A DNA stretch of 64,000 nt from Acholoe squamosa (Eukaryota > Annelida > Polychaeta > Phyllodocida > Polynoidae). The notes under the pieces were generated by a model that saw only the letters and a program-made list of their open reading frames with translations, searched no databases and was not told the origin of the DNA. The stretch lies in NCBI GenBank assembly GCA_949317995.1, contig OX439051.1:38753250-38817249 (forward strand), read 5' to 3'. Shown one piece after another: positions 1-10,449 of this stretch (positions are counted from its first letter, which is position 1; every line of letters starts with the position of its first letter). A program made the translations under genes and the position numbers.

Positions 1-362
1 GCCATGCATCTGCCACAAGAACAATCTGCTGGGTTAGACTATGTCAGACAGACATAGGACTAAACCCCACTTGTGGCCAGAGGCTATCTTCTACCATCCA
101 TCTACAAGAGGGTAAAGTTCTATATTTTATATTATCCCTCTATCAGCAGGCCAGGAGCTAGGTTGTGGGAACCCACCTAGAACCTATATTGGACAATGTA
201 TTATTACTACACATAGGAGTGGAACACTTACTTATACTCATATTATATTTACTGTGTGTGAATTACCTGTGTATTGACATTTGCATTACTGATACATAAA
301 TACTGCCTAAACCTTGAATAAACCAGTGATAACTGGAATACATAGATAAGAGCTTACTCACT
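1..362. other. Intergenic, no feature seen
   Basis: AT-rich sequence at the left edge. I see no coding frame, TIR or tRNA-like box. It lies beyond the 3' side of the minus-strand LINE fragment that begins at 363 and could hold more of its decayed 3' part. Confidence 0.4.
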
Positions 363-1110
363 TTAGCCACTAGTCATATGATATTCCTCATATGACAACT
401 TGATCATACACATATCCCTAGTATGACAGTAATATACCGGTATTAATAGAATTAAAAGACATTTTACAACATTACAGGGTATGTCCTTTATACATGAACT
501 CTTATGGGCAGCTACAGTTTTAACTACCATCTTACAATGATTTAAGGTAACATCTTTTAAACTCATAATACTGTCAATTTCCATATCATTCTGTATATAC
601 TCCAGGCTTTCCATTTGGTCCGCCATATCAGTACCAATTTGTATATAGTAATTCTTTACACGATTTGCTGTCTCAACAGTATCTATTATACTACCATTTT
701 CATCTTTTAAACTCAGTACAGGTGTGTTACTTTTCCCTTTCCAGACACTGTTTATTACTTTCCAAAACCTCCTCGGGTCAGACTTGTACTTATTTAATAA
801 GGTGCTGGTCACATTTTTCCTTTTTAAGACTAATTTCCGATTTATGTTTTTTTGGGATTTGTTTTTTTCTCACTAGAGCAGTATTTACAATGCCAGGTAG
901 ATATCTCCTGGCTTTCTTAAAAAATCTCTTTTTAATTATAATCAGATGGCGTATTCCCTCATAAAAAAATACATCATTATCTCTCACTAGACGTGATAAA
1001 ATAGGATGCTTTTCATCCAAATACGATTGGACATTTCTAACTATACACTCATACATCATATTTACATCACAATTATTCCTTATACATTCATCCCAATTTA
1101 CAATGTCCAT
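363..1110 (-). pseudogene. LINE linker between endonuclease and RT
   Basis: Two overlapping minus frames make up this part. The upstream one contains INWDECI-like and LDEKHP-like wording typical of the region after the endonuclease. The downstream one has the phrase DPRRFWKVINSVWKGKSN, common just before RT palm motifs in CR1/Jockey-type ORF2. The shift between them lies near 800-830. No RT motif (YADD, PQG) follows before the window edge. Confidence 0.65.
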
Positions 1111-1130
1111 ATTGTGGCAGGAAACGCATA

Positions 1131-1874
1131 GTTCTGGCGACGGCCGCGGGTGGCGCCCTGGTCGCCATGCCCGGAACCGCAGACAGCGTCTGTCATCGAT
1201 CTGCCTTAGTTTTCCCCAGTTTTAGCCCTTAAATCTCAATGATCTTCGTCCACAATATCAATCCAAGTTATAGCTACCCAGTGGTGTATAATAAAGCCAA
1301 TGTCAGTCCCGTATAATTATGTATTTTACAATTTAGTTTGGTTGCTGTTGACACTAGTTCCAAACCGGTGTCATCATGTGACCAAATCGGGACATTTGAT
1401 TGGCCGCTGGTGTTTTTGGGGCAGATTTAACTTTAGCACCAACAGAACCAGACCGTTTGTAGAGCTTGCTCCAAATCTAAGCCGTTTTGGTAAGTGTGCC
1501 TAGTTAGATTTAGCTTAGAAATATATATCTAGTGCTGACCTGTGACTAGTGTTTTATCTGTACCGTTTTGGGCAATATAGTGATATCTTTTTATCTACTG
1601 AACTGTAATTGAAATTGTTTGTCTTGATTCCACATTTATTCAGATTGTCATTTTAGATCCACTAGTTCCCATCATTCCCCAAAGTCTTAATTCTTCCAAA
1701 TTCTAGCCATCCTGACTTTAGAAAGCATGTAGATTAATTCCCCAGTCCGTTTATTGTTACAATATCCTGTATGAAATCAGGTTTAGAAAATTTTCTCATG
1801 TCTCATATGATTTCATGCGGTGGTGGGAGTCTCCTTTTTTCGTACTACATATACAGGTACATGATCCCCACATA
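1131..1874. other. Unexplained insert inside the LINE
   Basis: About 740 bp separate the two LINE pieces on this side of the MITE and match neither. The first 110 bp are GC-rich with many CpGs. At 1380-1500 there is a CCAAT-box-like ATTGGC and a strong donor-like sequence (TTTTGGTAAGTG, near 1490). It could be a captured promoter or first exon, or the 5' UTR of another retroelement. There is no open frame of note. Confidence 0.3.
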
Positions 1875-2341
1875 TGTGGACAGATGAGGAGAAAGGGTCC
1901 TCCAAGGTAAAATGTAGCATTTAAAATTGAAGTCATCAGCTTTAATATGAGGTATATCACTTGCAGATAGCCCTACATTGGATGTAGAAATGGTATGTAT
2001 GTGCGGTTTTCAGCATTAAAATCCCTGTGAATCGTTCTTTGGACTAATGTCATTTTCTTTTTCTATTTGGAATGTTCTCTTGTTGCCATGGCAACACATT
2101 TTTATGAGAACCCTTATTTAGGCCTTGTTTTGGATTCAAAACGTTCCATTTACCTTCCAAATATAGAGGAATTGAGTGAAAATAGAACATTTTTGAGAAA
2201 ATTATCTTTTTCTGTGTAAAAAAGTATGTAAGACCAGTTTTTGGCCTATTTCTCACACTTATAGCCTTTGTATCTCCCCTAGTGGCCAAACCCAGTACTA
2301 AAAATCACGCAGGGAGGGACCTTTCTCCTCATCTGCCCACA
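1875..2341. mobile_element. MITE family A, copy 1 (TA target)
   Basis: The left end TGTGGACAGATGAGGAGAAA and the right end (reverse complement TGTGGGCAGATGAGGAGAAA) form an inverted repeat of about 26 bp. TA lies just outside each end, as expected for a Tc1/mariner-type TA duplication. Inside are TTGCCATGGCAAC and GGCCAAACCCAGTACTAAAAA, both shared with the copies at 8584 and 34246. No transposase frame, so non-autonomous. It sits in the LINE endonuclease region and is younger than the LINE. Confidence 0.8.
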
Positions 2342-2906
2342 TATATTATCAAGTAATCCATGTTCTTTAAAACACTCACTATTCATATAATAATGATCAA
2401 GGGTTGATTTACCATGTGGGTGAAAATATGTCGCTGGTGTTCTTAAGTAGTTCAAACCAGTTAACTTTAGAAAATTACGCATTCTTCTACACTTTAGAAA
2501 ATTACAGGCTTTGCTATTAACGTTCAAATCTCCCATAATCCAGCACTCCTTGTGTTTTACGGATTCATGGCCCATACATGTTGATAAAAAATCATAACAC
2601 TCAGTTACCTTTCCTTTTGGTGGTCTATATACAATACACACATGACCAGGATAGCTAATTTTTAAACAGAGACATTCAATATGTTTATTAACTGTAGTTT
2701 TTAACGTAGCATGCTACACCACCTCTTTTACCTCTACGATGATCATTTCTTATTAATGTCCTACCATTCATATACAATTGTCCACTCGGTATTGATGGTT
2801 TAAGCCATGTTTCTGTAATACCAATCAAGTCAAACCCTTGTAGATCCTTACTAATGTAGTTGTACTTATCTTTTAAACTCTGGGCATTCAATGTCAGATA
2901 TTTCAA
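2342..2906 (-). pseudogene. LINE APE endonuclease fragment
   Basis: Recognisable endonuclease/exonuclease/phosphatase motifs in order: LTLNAQSLKDK (start of the fold), ITETWL (catalytic Glu block), RGGVACYV, VYRPPKG, WIMGDLNVN (Asp/Asn block) and STLDHYYMN. The frame shifts near 2690: the first part, ending in YVKNYS, runs into a stop, and the second resumes in another frame just after. The C-terminal SDH block expected after DHYYMN is lost because MITE sequence begins at 2341; the last 20 or so residues of the open frame are MITE-derived. This is not a host gene. Confidence 0.8.
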
Positions 2907-2970
2907 CCCATTTCCAAAGACACTGCCTCATGGGGGGCTATACTCATACATAGCAATTCGACTGCTCCAC

Positions 2971-4038
2971 TTATCATCACCAGCGCCATATATGCCCGTG
3001 TTTGTTGGTCTATATACTAACATATCTACAAGTGCAAGATAAATATGAACACTAGAATTCATAGGGTCCATATCGAGGATAACGGTAGCGATTGCTATCC
3101 TATACAGTTACCTTGCAGGGGTGTAACTGAATGACAAAAGAGAAGCAAGATAATGGCCCACGCAGTGTAAAGAACAAATTACAAATATATTATTTCATTA
3201 GATTCAAAGGAAAGAAATACCAATCACCCAAATTTTAGTAGTAATGGCTGGTGATTAATCATGTGAAGTCGGCATATACCGACTTAGTGTGATCAATAGC
3301 AGAATGAATTATTTAGGGGATAAATGATGGTTAGACATGAAGGCGGTACTGATGAATCCACTAGGTGAAATAGCATTATTGATTTTTTTCCTGTACTGTT
3401 TTGATATAACATGAGGGGTACCAGTATACCAGTAGCAATCCCATGGGTTTATGCCCCAGCAATGCAGGAAAACTAGCGAAGGAACCACTTCATCTCTTTT
3501 ATCATGGTTTCCCCCATATGTTAAGTATTAACCTTTAAATTCAATGATTTCTGATACAAGTCGAAGCGGACAAGAAAGACCTCCGCCATTTTTTTTTTTT
3601 TACCCAGCCAAGCCAGGCATGTCACCAAGAAATACACTCCCTTTACCGTTTATAGACCAGATGACATGTAATCCTTGCATTTGGTGAATGTATAGCCATC
3701 AAATCCATGATTTGAAGGCTATATTCTCTCAAAATGTCCAGAATACGATCCGCTACCTTCTACCTATTCGAGGTGCCCCTATTATGAACAGAGGTACTTT
3801 TGCATATTTTACTTACCTCTTCACTGGGGTAGAATGCACCAGTGTAGAATGCATAGAAGAACAAAGCTAGTAGTAGAGGTGCAGCTACAAATACTACAAC
3901 CTTTAACTGCACCATGATGGTAGAGCTGTGTCCTTATCTCAAGTGGTATAAATGATAAACACTCATACAGGATCTGTTCTACTTTACACATAGTCAAATG
4001 CAGAAGGACAAACCACATTGAAGTTAATGTCAGTCCAC
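2971..4038. other. No gene seen
   Basis: The first 90 bp may be more 5' LINE sequence. The rest is AT-rich without a supported exon. A T-run lies near 3588-3600. Short frames here look accidental. Confidence 0.4.
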
Positions 4039-4365
4039 CTGGAGGGCATTTCTGAGGGCGGTACGACTTTTGTCAGGCCAATAGTGGGCCGATAGCATCG
4101 TTTTAGGGTATCGGCTCCCTATTGGCCCGAATTTTTGTCGGGCCGATAGCAGCCCGATAGGAGAATTTTCAGCCTCAAATCTCACTCTTTTGACCTCTTC
4201 CACCAAGGAAAAAATTAAATTGTTCATGATATTGGTGATAAAAATCAATGATTTACTATATTGTAATTCTTCATGCTGAGTCTGTTCCTGGGTAAATAAA
4301 TGTTCCTCTTTTATAAAAATCATAAAAGTATTGATTATCGGGCCGATTTTGCATAGAGGCCGATG

Positions 4366-4407
4366 GGTACCCGATTTTTTCTAACCAGTTAGAAAAAATC
4401 GGGTACC
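4366..4407. repeat. Perfect 20+2+20 palindrome
   Basis: The arm GGTACCCGATTTTTTCTAAC is followed by CA and then its exact reverse complement. It lies at the middle of element E copy 1 and could form a stable hairpin. No mismatch in 20 pairs suggests recent origin or gene-conversion upkeep. Confidence 0.9.
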
Positions 4408-4410
4408 TGT

Positions 4411-4620
4411 CGGGACCATCCCTGATGTCTTTCCGATGGTTCCCGATGGTTTCCGATGCTTAAAATAGAGCTGTTCCACAGAGCCCGATTTGAGCCCGAT
4501 TTGAGCCCGATTGTTGCCCGATAGTGCCCGATAGCTGGCCGATAGTTCCTGATGCTGCCCGATGCGTCCCCGATGCAACCTGATGACAAAATCGGACAAC
4601 TATCGGCTTCAGTGGAATCA
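4411..4620. repeat. Degenerate GCCCGAT minisatellite
   Basis: At least a dozen copies of a 10-13-nt word close to GCCCGATRGT or GAGCCCGATTT occur in this stretch, for example three successive GAGCCCGATTT-type units near 4480-4510. Words of the same kind, often in the opposite orientation, occur at 4075-4165 and 4335-4370 on the other side of the palindrome. Confidence 0.7.
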
Positions 4621-5307
4621 ATGCTTAAGTATACTATGATTTTGAAACTCTCAAAATTAGAGTGGGTGATTATAAGTAGTGTCTTATGACTGCTCTGTGC
4701 ACTCAGCATGTAATGTAGTGATTACATAGGGTTTGGTAGAGCAGTCGTAGCAGTTTAATCTTTGGTGACAACTAGATTTAGGGCTGTAATGGCACTAAAG
4801 TGAGGGATCCCACTACGATTTGACGGGGTTTAGTCTTGAGAAATGCCTTCCTGTTTTTGACCATTAAGAAAAACTACAAAAGCCTTCAATTTTCAATTCT
4901 TATGTGCAGCTTTGAGCTAAATCCTTAATAGATGATTTATAGACAGGTGCGGCTATGCTGAAACTAACTGTACCTAAGATCAAAATACATACTTGCTTGA
5001 TAGGCACAGAACGTGATCCCATCTACTGAATCTTTTTGTGTCACTTTGCAAGGAGAATTGAGAGAAGCCTTGAAAGCTAGACATAAAAAAAATGAATGAA
5101 ACAAAGGGTTTTCAAAGAAGGATATTTGGTAGCATCCAGTGTCACAGTGTGCCCTAAAGCTCCAAGAGCCCGGTGGTCATTTCTTAAAGGACTACGATCA
5201 CATACACCCCTCCGACTTGAATTCTGAATGTCATTCTGATGAAAATTTATTTACCGGGGTTCAGTCGTAGTATATTTTCTTACAAAATAGATAGTATTGA
5301 CCTAGTG

Positions 5308-5380
5308 GACATATGGTGAATTGAACCCACCTCCCTGATATTGGGAGCTCAACCCTCTACTGCCTGAGCTAGTGGGACTG
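5308..5380 (-). repeat. tRNA-like module (SINE head)
   Basis: On the minus strand an A box (CTAGCTCAGGCAGTAGAGG) is followed about 35 nt later by a B box (GGTTCAATTC), the spacing of an internal Pol III promoter. The 5' and 3' acceptor arms do not pair well and no CCA-ready end is visible, so a tRNA-derived SINE head or tRNA pseudogene is more likely than a working tRNA. Confidence 0.6.
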
Positions 5381-5639
5381 TTGTTGATTTGTGGTAGACA
5401 AACACCTCATATTCCCACATAGGTCTTCAGCCCAAGTTATGTTGAGCTGAATGCATAGTCACAGGTGATTGAGTTTCAGATATGTTGTTGTTAGGTAAGT
5501 ATACTAGATGAAACCTCTATACTCCTGGTACAATGCACACCTGTACCACTGCACCTATATGCAGGTATGACACAATACATATATTGGGCTGTACTAAACA
5601 TAGGGTCTACTTCTTGTGTTGCCCAAGGATATATGCATC

Positions 5640-5910
5640 TAATTAACCTGTACAGGCTATATCCCACAATGCAGGGCGCAGAAGATCAGGGGTTACTAGG
5701 AGTGAGCTAGTGACCCCTGGTATCAGGTTGGGATGTGACATACTCCACTGGACCGTGAACCCTTTCGGGGAGAAACGGTATGATCGGAAGTGTGTCCCTG
5801 GTTCCGGTGGTGAATATGCGAAAGTCTTTACAAGCGAAAATGGCGCCGTGTTAGCGCTTCTCCTCGAAAGACGTAACCCCGCTGGACAGCTTGATTCTGC
5901 CACCTAGAGG
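5640..5910. promoter_or_regulatory. GC/CpG-rich block, promoter-like
   Basis: A CpG-rich island in AT-rich surroundings, with open frames on both strands (65 aa plus, 86 aa minus) that overlap completely and match nothing I know. It contains CCCACAATGC (5666), a ZNF143-like word, and, on the minus strand, GGCGCCATTTTCGC near 5840, a YY1-like word. It could be an orphan CpG promoter or a degraded gene fragment. Confidence 0.25.
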
Positions 5911-6261
5911 GAAAGGGGGGAAACAGGTGTACATTCCTGGAAACGAGATAATCCCATTTTGCACAGACTACACATCCAATAATTACTCTTATTACACGAT
6001 TTCTGTCACTCAGCATCCTTTTTCTGGATTTTTCCCATCCTTATACCCACAGGTCGTTATAACATGGTTATCATGTTCTTGAATGATTGAAAGGTACCTG
6101 GAGCGGATATTGAAGTTCGAATAGTATGCGCTTAATGAACCCATGTTGACACTTGAGACAAGACGACGTGACAGCAAATTGACATCAAAGAATTTAATTC
6201 AATATTAAAAAAAATGTAGCAGTATGAGCTTAATGTGTATAGAGGATGAATCTAGACATTA

Positions 6262-8424
6262 TGGTCAAAAACCATAGAAACAGAGCATATCCTATTTTTG
6301 GCACTTCCGTCGGCCCCTGTACTTAGATTTTTGATTTTTTCTTGGATTTTTTTTGCTAATATCATCGGGCTCGATGAGTTCTTGATGTTACATATAGGTT
6401 TTTGGGGTGGGAAATTGATATTTTAGTCTCCAGGGCCTCAAAATAGGCCAAAATTGACCCTAAATGAGCAAAATAATCCCCCAAAATATATAAAAAAAAA
6501 AATATTTTCAGGAAATCGTACCAAATATGTGAGTTTCCATTTAAGTTACATACATTTGGTGGTTGGACATTGTATTAGAGCCAAACATCCCCCAACTGGC
6601 CTGACTTCTTGTATAGTATGGGAGCATTTGAAGTTTGGTGAAGGTGTGTGTCTTGGCGAGTGATTATGCCTTATACCCCCTCCCCTAAAAAATCAGAGAG
6701 ATCCATGGGTTCAAAAATGCCTTTAAAAAATAGAGCAAGGTTATATCTAACATGTGTAAAAAAATGGGAGGGCTCCATTAATAAACATGGAAATGAAAGG
6801 CTCATACCTCATCTCAGCAAGACAAGCCATTCTAGGGAAGACAATTTCGGGAAGACAGAATAAAATAATTTTTCCTCCTCCTGTTCAGGATTTGAATATC
6901 TAACTCTTCTAAACATGTCAGTAATTTTCCCCTATCACATACCTAAGTGACCAATGTGTAAAATGATTATTTATTGCCTATCCTCTGCAACAGCAGAGCT
7001 TGGAAGGAGATTTTTGTCTGGGCGAGATAGTGTCTTGGCGAGTGATTTTTGAGTAATATGCCAAGTTTAGGGCTTGATTTTTTAAATAAATAATTATCAT
7101 ATCATCACAAAAGTCTCAGATCTGGACCATTTTGACCTGTAGATTATGGAAATCAAGTTTATATTAATGGCAGAGGTGTCCTTATTGTCATAAAATCCAC
7201 ATACTTTTGATAAATGATTATCACGATTCCATTGCCATTTCTGTCTTACCAAGGAAATAAATGATTTTGACCCCGCTGTATACAGTTGGTATACTTAACT
7301 ATTCTAAATATGTCAGTAATGTTCCCCTATCACAAACCTAAGTAAACAATGTGTAAAATAGTTACTTATTCCCCATCCTCTGCAACAGCAGAGCTTGGAA
7401 GGAGATTTTTGTCTGGGCGAGATAGTGTCTTGGCGAGTGATTTTTGAGTAATATGCCAAGTTTAGGGCTTGATTTTTTGAATAAATAATTATCATATCAT
7501 CACAAAAGTCTCAGATCTGGACCATTTTGACCTGAAGATTATGAAAATCACGTTTTTATTAATGGCAGAGGTGTCCTTATTGTCATAAAATCCATGTAGT
7601 TTTGATAAATGATTATCACGATTCCATTCCTATTTCTGTCTTACCAAGGAAATGAATGATTTTGATCCTGCTGTATACAGTTGGTATATTTTTATCTATT
7701 CTACATATGTTAGTAATTTTCCCCTATCACATACCTAAGTAAACAATGTGTAAAATAGTTACTTACTGCCCATCCTCTGCAACAGCAGAGCTTGTAAGGA
7801 GATTTTTGTCTTGGCGAGAGAGTGTCTTGGCGAGTGATTTTTGAGAATCATGCCATGTTCAATTGAAATTTCTTAGGTATACAAAGATTTTTCCCCCATT
7901 AAAGGTATATACCATCTGAAAGTAGATGTATTGGGCATTCTCCTCCATATGATTGATAGTTCCTATCTATCTCTCTCTCCCTTTTATGAAGAATGACAGA
8001 TAATGAACATTTTCTTCCCTCAATTTTACCTAAAATCCAAGTGTCAGTACTGGAGGGAAATGCCCCATTGCCAAAGAAAAATCACAGAATATCTTATCAC
8101 AACTCTCTAAACCCAACATTTAGACCCAGTTGTACAAGGATAATAACATAAAAGACCATTATTAATATATAAAAGCACATATAGGAGGCCTTAGGGGTAT
8201 TTACCCCCAATTATCACTCGCCAAGACACTGTTTCCAGGGTATGTACCTTTGGGGCGTTGCCATGGCAACCGTTTTCATATTTAACTAATAATATCTTGT
8301 GAGGAGGTACCCCAACACCTATACACTATCCACAAAAAAAATCTTTAAGATAGTCCTAGGTTTGGTTCCAGACCCCCCCCCAGCCCAAGGGGGGGATATG
8401 CTCTGTTTCTATGACTTATGACCC
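6262..8424. mobile_element. TIR element F, 2.2 kb, TA-flanked
   Basis: The left end TGGTCAAAAACCATAGAAAC and the right end (reverse complement GGGTCATAAGTCATAGAAAC) continue into a shared CAGAGCATATCC, giving TIRs of about 30 bp; TA lies outside both ends. The phrase TGTCTTGGCGAGTGAT occurs near 6646, repeatedly inside, and inverted near 8212-8230. No transposase frame is visible, so it is non-autonomous despite its size. Confidence 0.65.
6890..7860. repeat. 395-bp tandem repeat, about 2.4 copies
   Basis: Units start near 6890, 7286 and 7683 (the word GTCAGTAATNTTCCCC at 6917, 7312 and, with one change, 7709), a period of 395-397 bp. Each unit carries GCAACAGCAGAGCTTG, GTGTCTTGGCGAGTGATTTT and TCTCAGATCTGGACCATTTT. 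The third unit stops after the GCGAGTGATTTTTGAG segment. Divergence between units looks like a few percent. The array lies wholly inside element F. Confidence 0.85.
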
Positions 8425-8583
8425 TATATTCTATCACCTACCTTTAATTTGCCATGATTTGACCTGTATATTTATTAGGATTGATGATAAAAAAATCGAA
8501 TCGAGCAAATTTTCGCCGTCGTGTTGACTGCATAGCGGACGGATTGTTTACTGCGGTGAGACACAAGTTGTCACGTTGGCATA

Positions 8584-9200
8584 TGTGACCAGGTGAGGGA
8601 AAACATGCCTCTTGGGGGGAAATGGCATTTTAAGGTTTAAGTCATGGGCTTTAAAATGAGATATCTTGAGCTGAAATATCCCCGGTAGTTTTGCTGTATT
8701 GCTTGTCAAACATAGGTTTGTGTGTACAAATGAAAATAGGAAATAAGCTCTAAATGCATTATATCCTATCATAAACACTAAAAATGCAAAGAAATACATT
8801 TTTGTGGAAAAAATACCAAAGATATGTGATGTTTTTGTCATAAAATTGGTTCTAGAGGGAATTTTTGAGTTCTGTTTTCGGTTCTGGGTTCCTGAAGGAA
8901 TTTCAAAATGAGTTTGTGGCAAAAATTCACAATTGGAATAGGGGAGTGGTTTCGATGGCAACCAGAAATTGCCTTATCTCCCAATTTTCTATGTTTCCAT
9001 GGCAACCAACGTTCCAAAAATGGAACATTTTCAGTGGAGATGGAAGGATTTTAAGCATACCACTGGATTCCTTATAAAAAATTGGTCTAAAGCTTTTTTT
9101 TAGCATATTTGTCAGTGTTTTACCCATATTCTGCCCCCTGGTGGCCAAAACCAGTACTAAAAATCCCCCCCGGAGGCACATTCTTACCCGTTGGGCCACA
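8584..9200. mobile_element. MITE family A, copy 2
   Basis: Left end TGTGACCAGGTGAGGGAAAA; right end reverse complement TGTGGCCCAACGGGTAAGAA; TA on both sides. It shares CCATGGCAACCAACGTTCC and GTGGCCAAAACCAGTACTAA with copies 1 and 3. Longer than copy 1 (617 against 467 bp), so copy 1 carries internal deletions or this one insertions. Confidence 0.75.
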
Positions 9201-9520
9201 TATGCTCTAAGGGTATTCTGGCCATCGCGCGCACTCCTTACCAGCAGTAGCTCTATGACAACACACGGTGATTCTGTGGGCTAGATAAGAAGACACTAAG
9301 CCTATGGCCTCATGCTTCTTATCTGCCCCTAGAATCACCTAGTGCACCTCTATTTGTTATATATGCCCTTAATATTGCACACCATGATGCATGCATCATG
9401 ACCTTTGTAAGGTGTGCTCATATCTATGGATATCAGGCACTCAGTGCATGTTATCCATGGATATCAGGCACACCTTACATGTCATATGTCACATGTTAAA
9501 ACCTACAAGAATTTCATTGC

Positions 9521-9589
9521 CAGAGGTAGGGTTTGAACCCATACCCTACTGATCCCAAATCCAACTCCCTATGCAATGTGCCAACAGAG
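9521..9589 (-). repeat. tRNA-like module B (G1)
   Basis: On the minus strand TTGGCACATTGCATAGGGAG (A-box region) and GGGTTCAAACCC (B box). It matches the modules at 12145, 36801 and 49759. The GTGGCGCAATGCATAG form in those copies resembles tRNA-Arg. No complete cloverleaf, so tRNA-derived rather than functional. Confidence 0.65.
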
Positions 9590-9920
9590 TGTGTTTGCCT
9601 GTATATATACAATGTACATAGTGAACGGAAAACAAGGGGGTCAAAGGCTAGTTTCCAAGATATATAATCTTGAGGTCTAAGTGACTTTGTCATAGGATTA
9701 CATAGTGTTGGCACAAATGTTTAGTGAAAGATGTCTTAGAGTAACTAAATATCTTTATAAATTGACCACAACATAGCTTGTAATGTTACTGGTCCAAAAA
9801 TAGTATTTTAAACATATGGTCCCAGGCATATTTTAAAGGTTTTTGGCATTTTAAGTAAAAAAGTAATAAATAGTGCTCAGTGGTGTATGTGTATAGCCTG
9901 CAACATTGGATTCATACACA

Positions 9921-9985
9921 TGGCCTGGTGGTCTAGTGGTAAGATCTTCAACTTCTGATCTGAAGGTTGGGTGTTCAAGACTCAA
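9921..9985 (+). repeat. tRNA-like module (G1, second)
   Basis: GGCCTGGTGGTCTAGTGGTA forms an A-box-like start, ACTTCTGA sits where an anticodon loop would be (TCT, Arg-like), and GGTGTTCAAGACTC is a B-box-like end. It occupies the place held by the module A copies in G2, G3 and D. Acceptor pairing is poor. Confidence 0.6.
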
Positions 9986-10202
9986 AATGTGACATTTACG
10001 AGAAAAAAGTGCTTCGCGCAGCCAACATGTGGAGGGTCCACATGTTTATACGGACTGTCCAGGTTTTACCTGTGTTGACTTGGTATACTATTGTGGGGCT
10101 ACTCACACTACTATGGCAGGCTTCGAGTCCCACGGGGAGGTGAACAATTTCTTTTTCAAATTGAATTTATTGATATTTCATTGATTAATCATGTAATAGA
10201 AC

Positions 10203-10317
10203 AAGTAGTCAATGCCTGACATGTGACTCGCCAATAACGCATTCGGTGCTATGCGCCTCATGCATTATTGGCTGATACATGTGACTCGTCACATGTTAGG
10301 CATTGATTACTTGTTCA
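10203..10317. repeat. Terminal hairpin of G1
   Basis: Imperfect inverted repeat: CAAGTAGTCAATGCCTGACA at the left pairs with the reverse complement of TAGGCATTGATTACTTGTTC at the right, and GACTCGCCAATAACGCAT pairs with ATGCATTATTGGCTGA nearer the middle. It marks one end of the mosaic element, as in its relatives. Confidence 0.65.
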
Positions 10318-10449
10318 CCAATTGAGGGATTAAAGTGTTATTGGCCATTTAATGAAGATACGAGCTTCTGTGTTGTTGGATGTGTATTAGGATCGGGTGA
10401 AGGTCACACAATCTTACATGATGCTAGTTGGATACACCATACTTCCCAT

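Larger units (their letters stand above)
363..2970 (-). mobile_element. Decayed CR1/Jockey-like LINE split by insertions
   Basis: Reading leftwards on the minus strand, an APE-type endonuclease region (about 2906 to 2342) is followed, after foreign DNA, by the linker that normally sits between endonuclease and reverse transcriptase (about 1110 to 363). The reverse-transcriptase core is absent. A MITE with its own TIRs (1875-2341) cuts the endonuclease near its C-terminus. Another 0.7 kb of unrelated sequence (1131-1874) lies before the linker resumes. The element is therefore 3'-truncated, interrupted and dead. Endonuclease and linker wording fits the CR1/L2/Jockey group; the exact clade cannot be set by eye. 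Confidence 0.8.
4039..4853. mobile_element. MITE family E, copy 1, with GCCCGAT repeats
   Basis: The left end CTGGAGGGCATTTCTGAG and the right end (reverse complement CAGGAAGGCATTTCTCAAG) form imperfect TIRs. The subterminal part GGTTTGGTAGAGCAGTCGTA near 4729 and the block TGAGGGATCCCACTACGATT near 4801 recur in copy 2 (20528-21596), so the family is real. The middle is unusual: a degenerate array of GCCCGATAG/GCCCGATTTG words and a perfect palindrome at 4366-4407. Non-coding; non-autonomous. Confidence 0.6.
4854..6261. other. Gene-free stretch
   Basis: Apart from the tRNA-like module at 5308 and the GC-rich block at 5640, I see only AT-rich sequence. A weak relative of the family E end (GGTCATTTCTTAAAGGACTACG) lies near 5175. 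Confidence 0.4.
9350..10318. mobile_element. Mosaic tRNA-like element, copy G1
   Basis: Order: CTTAATATTGCACACC start block; palindromic TATGGATATC and CCATGGATATCAGGCAC words; minus-strand tRNA-like module (9521-9589); plus-strand tRNA-like module (9921-9985); GAACAATTT then AATTTATTGATATT; a long imperfect hairpin (10203-10317) ending in GATTACTTGTTCA. The same order, on the opposite strand, occurs at 36293-37083 and 49060-50034. A hairpin at one end, no long TIR and captured modules recall non-autonomous Helitron/Helentron elements; the class is inference. Confidence 0.6.

Noticed and set aside
4039-4853. CRISPR-like array
   Set aside because: The repeated words are too short and irregular, with no spacers of constant length; the context is an animal MITE.
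9921-9985. Functional tRNA gene
   Set aside because: A and B boxes are good but acceptor and T stems do not pair; the module recurs inside mosaic repeats.
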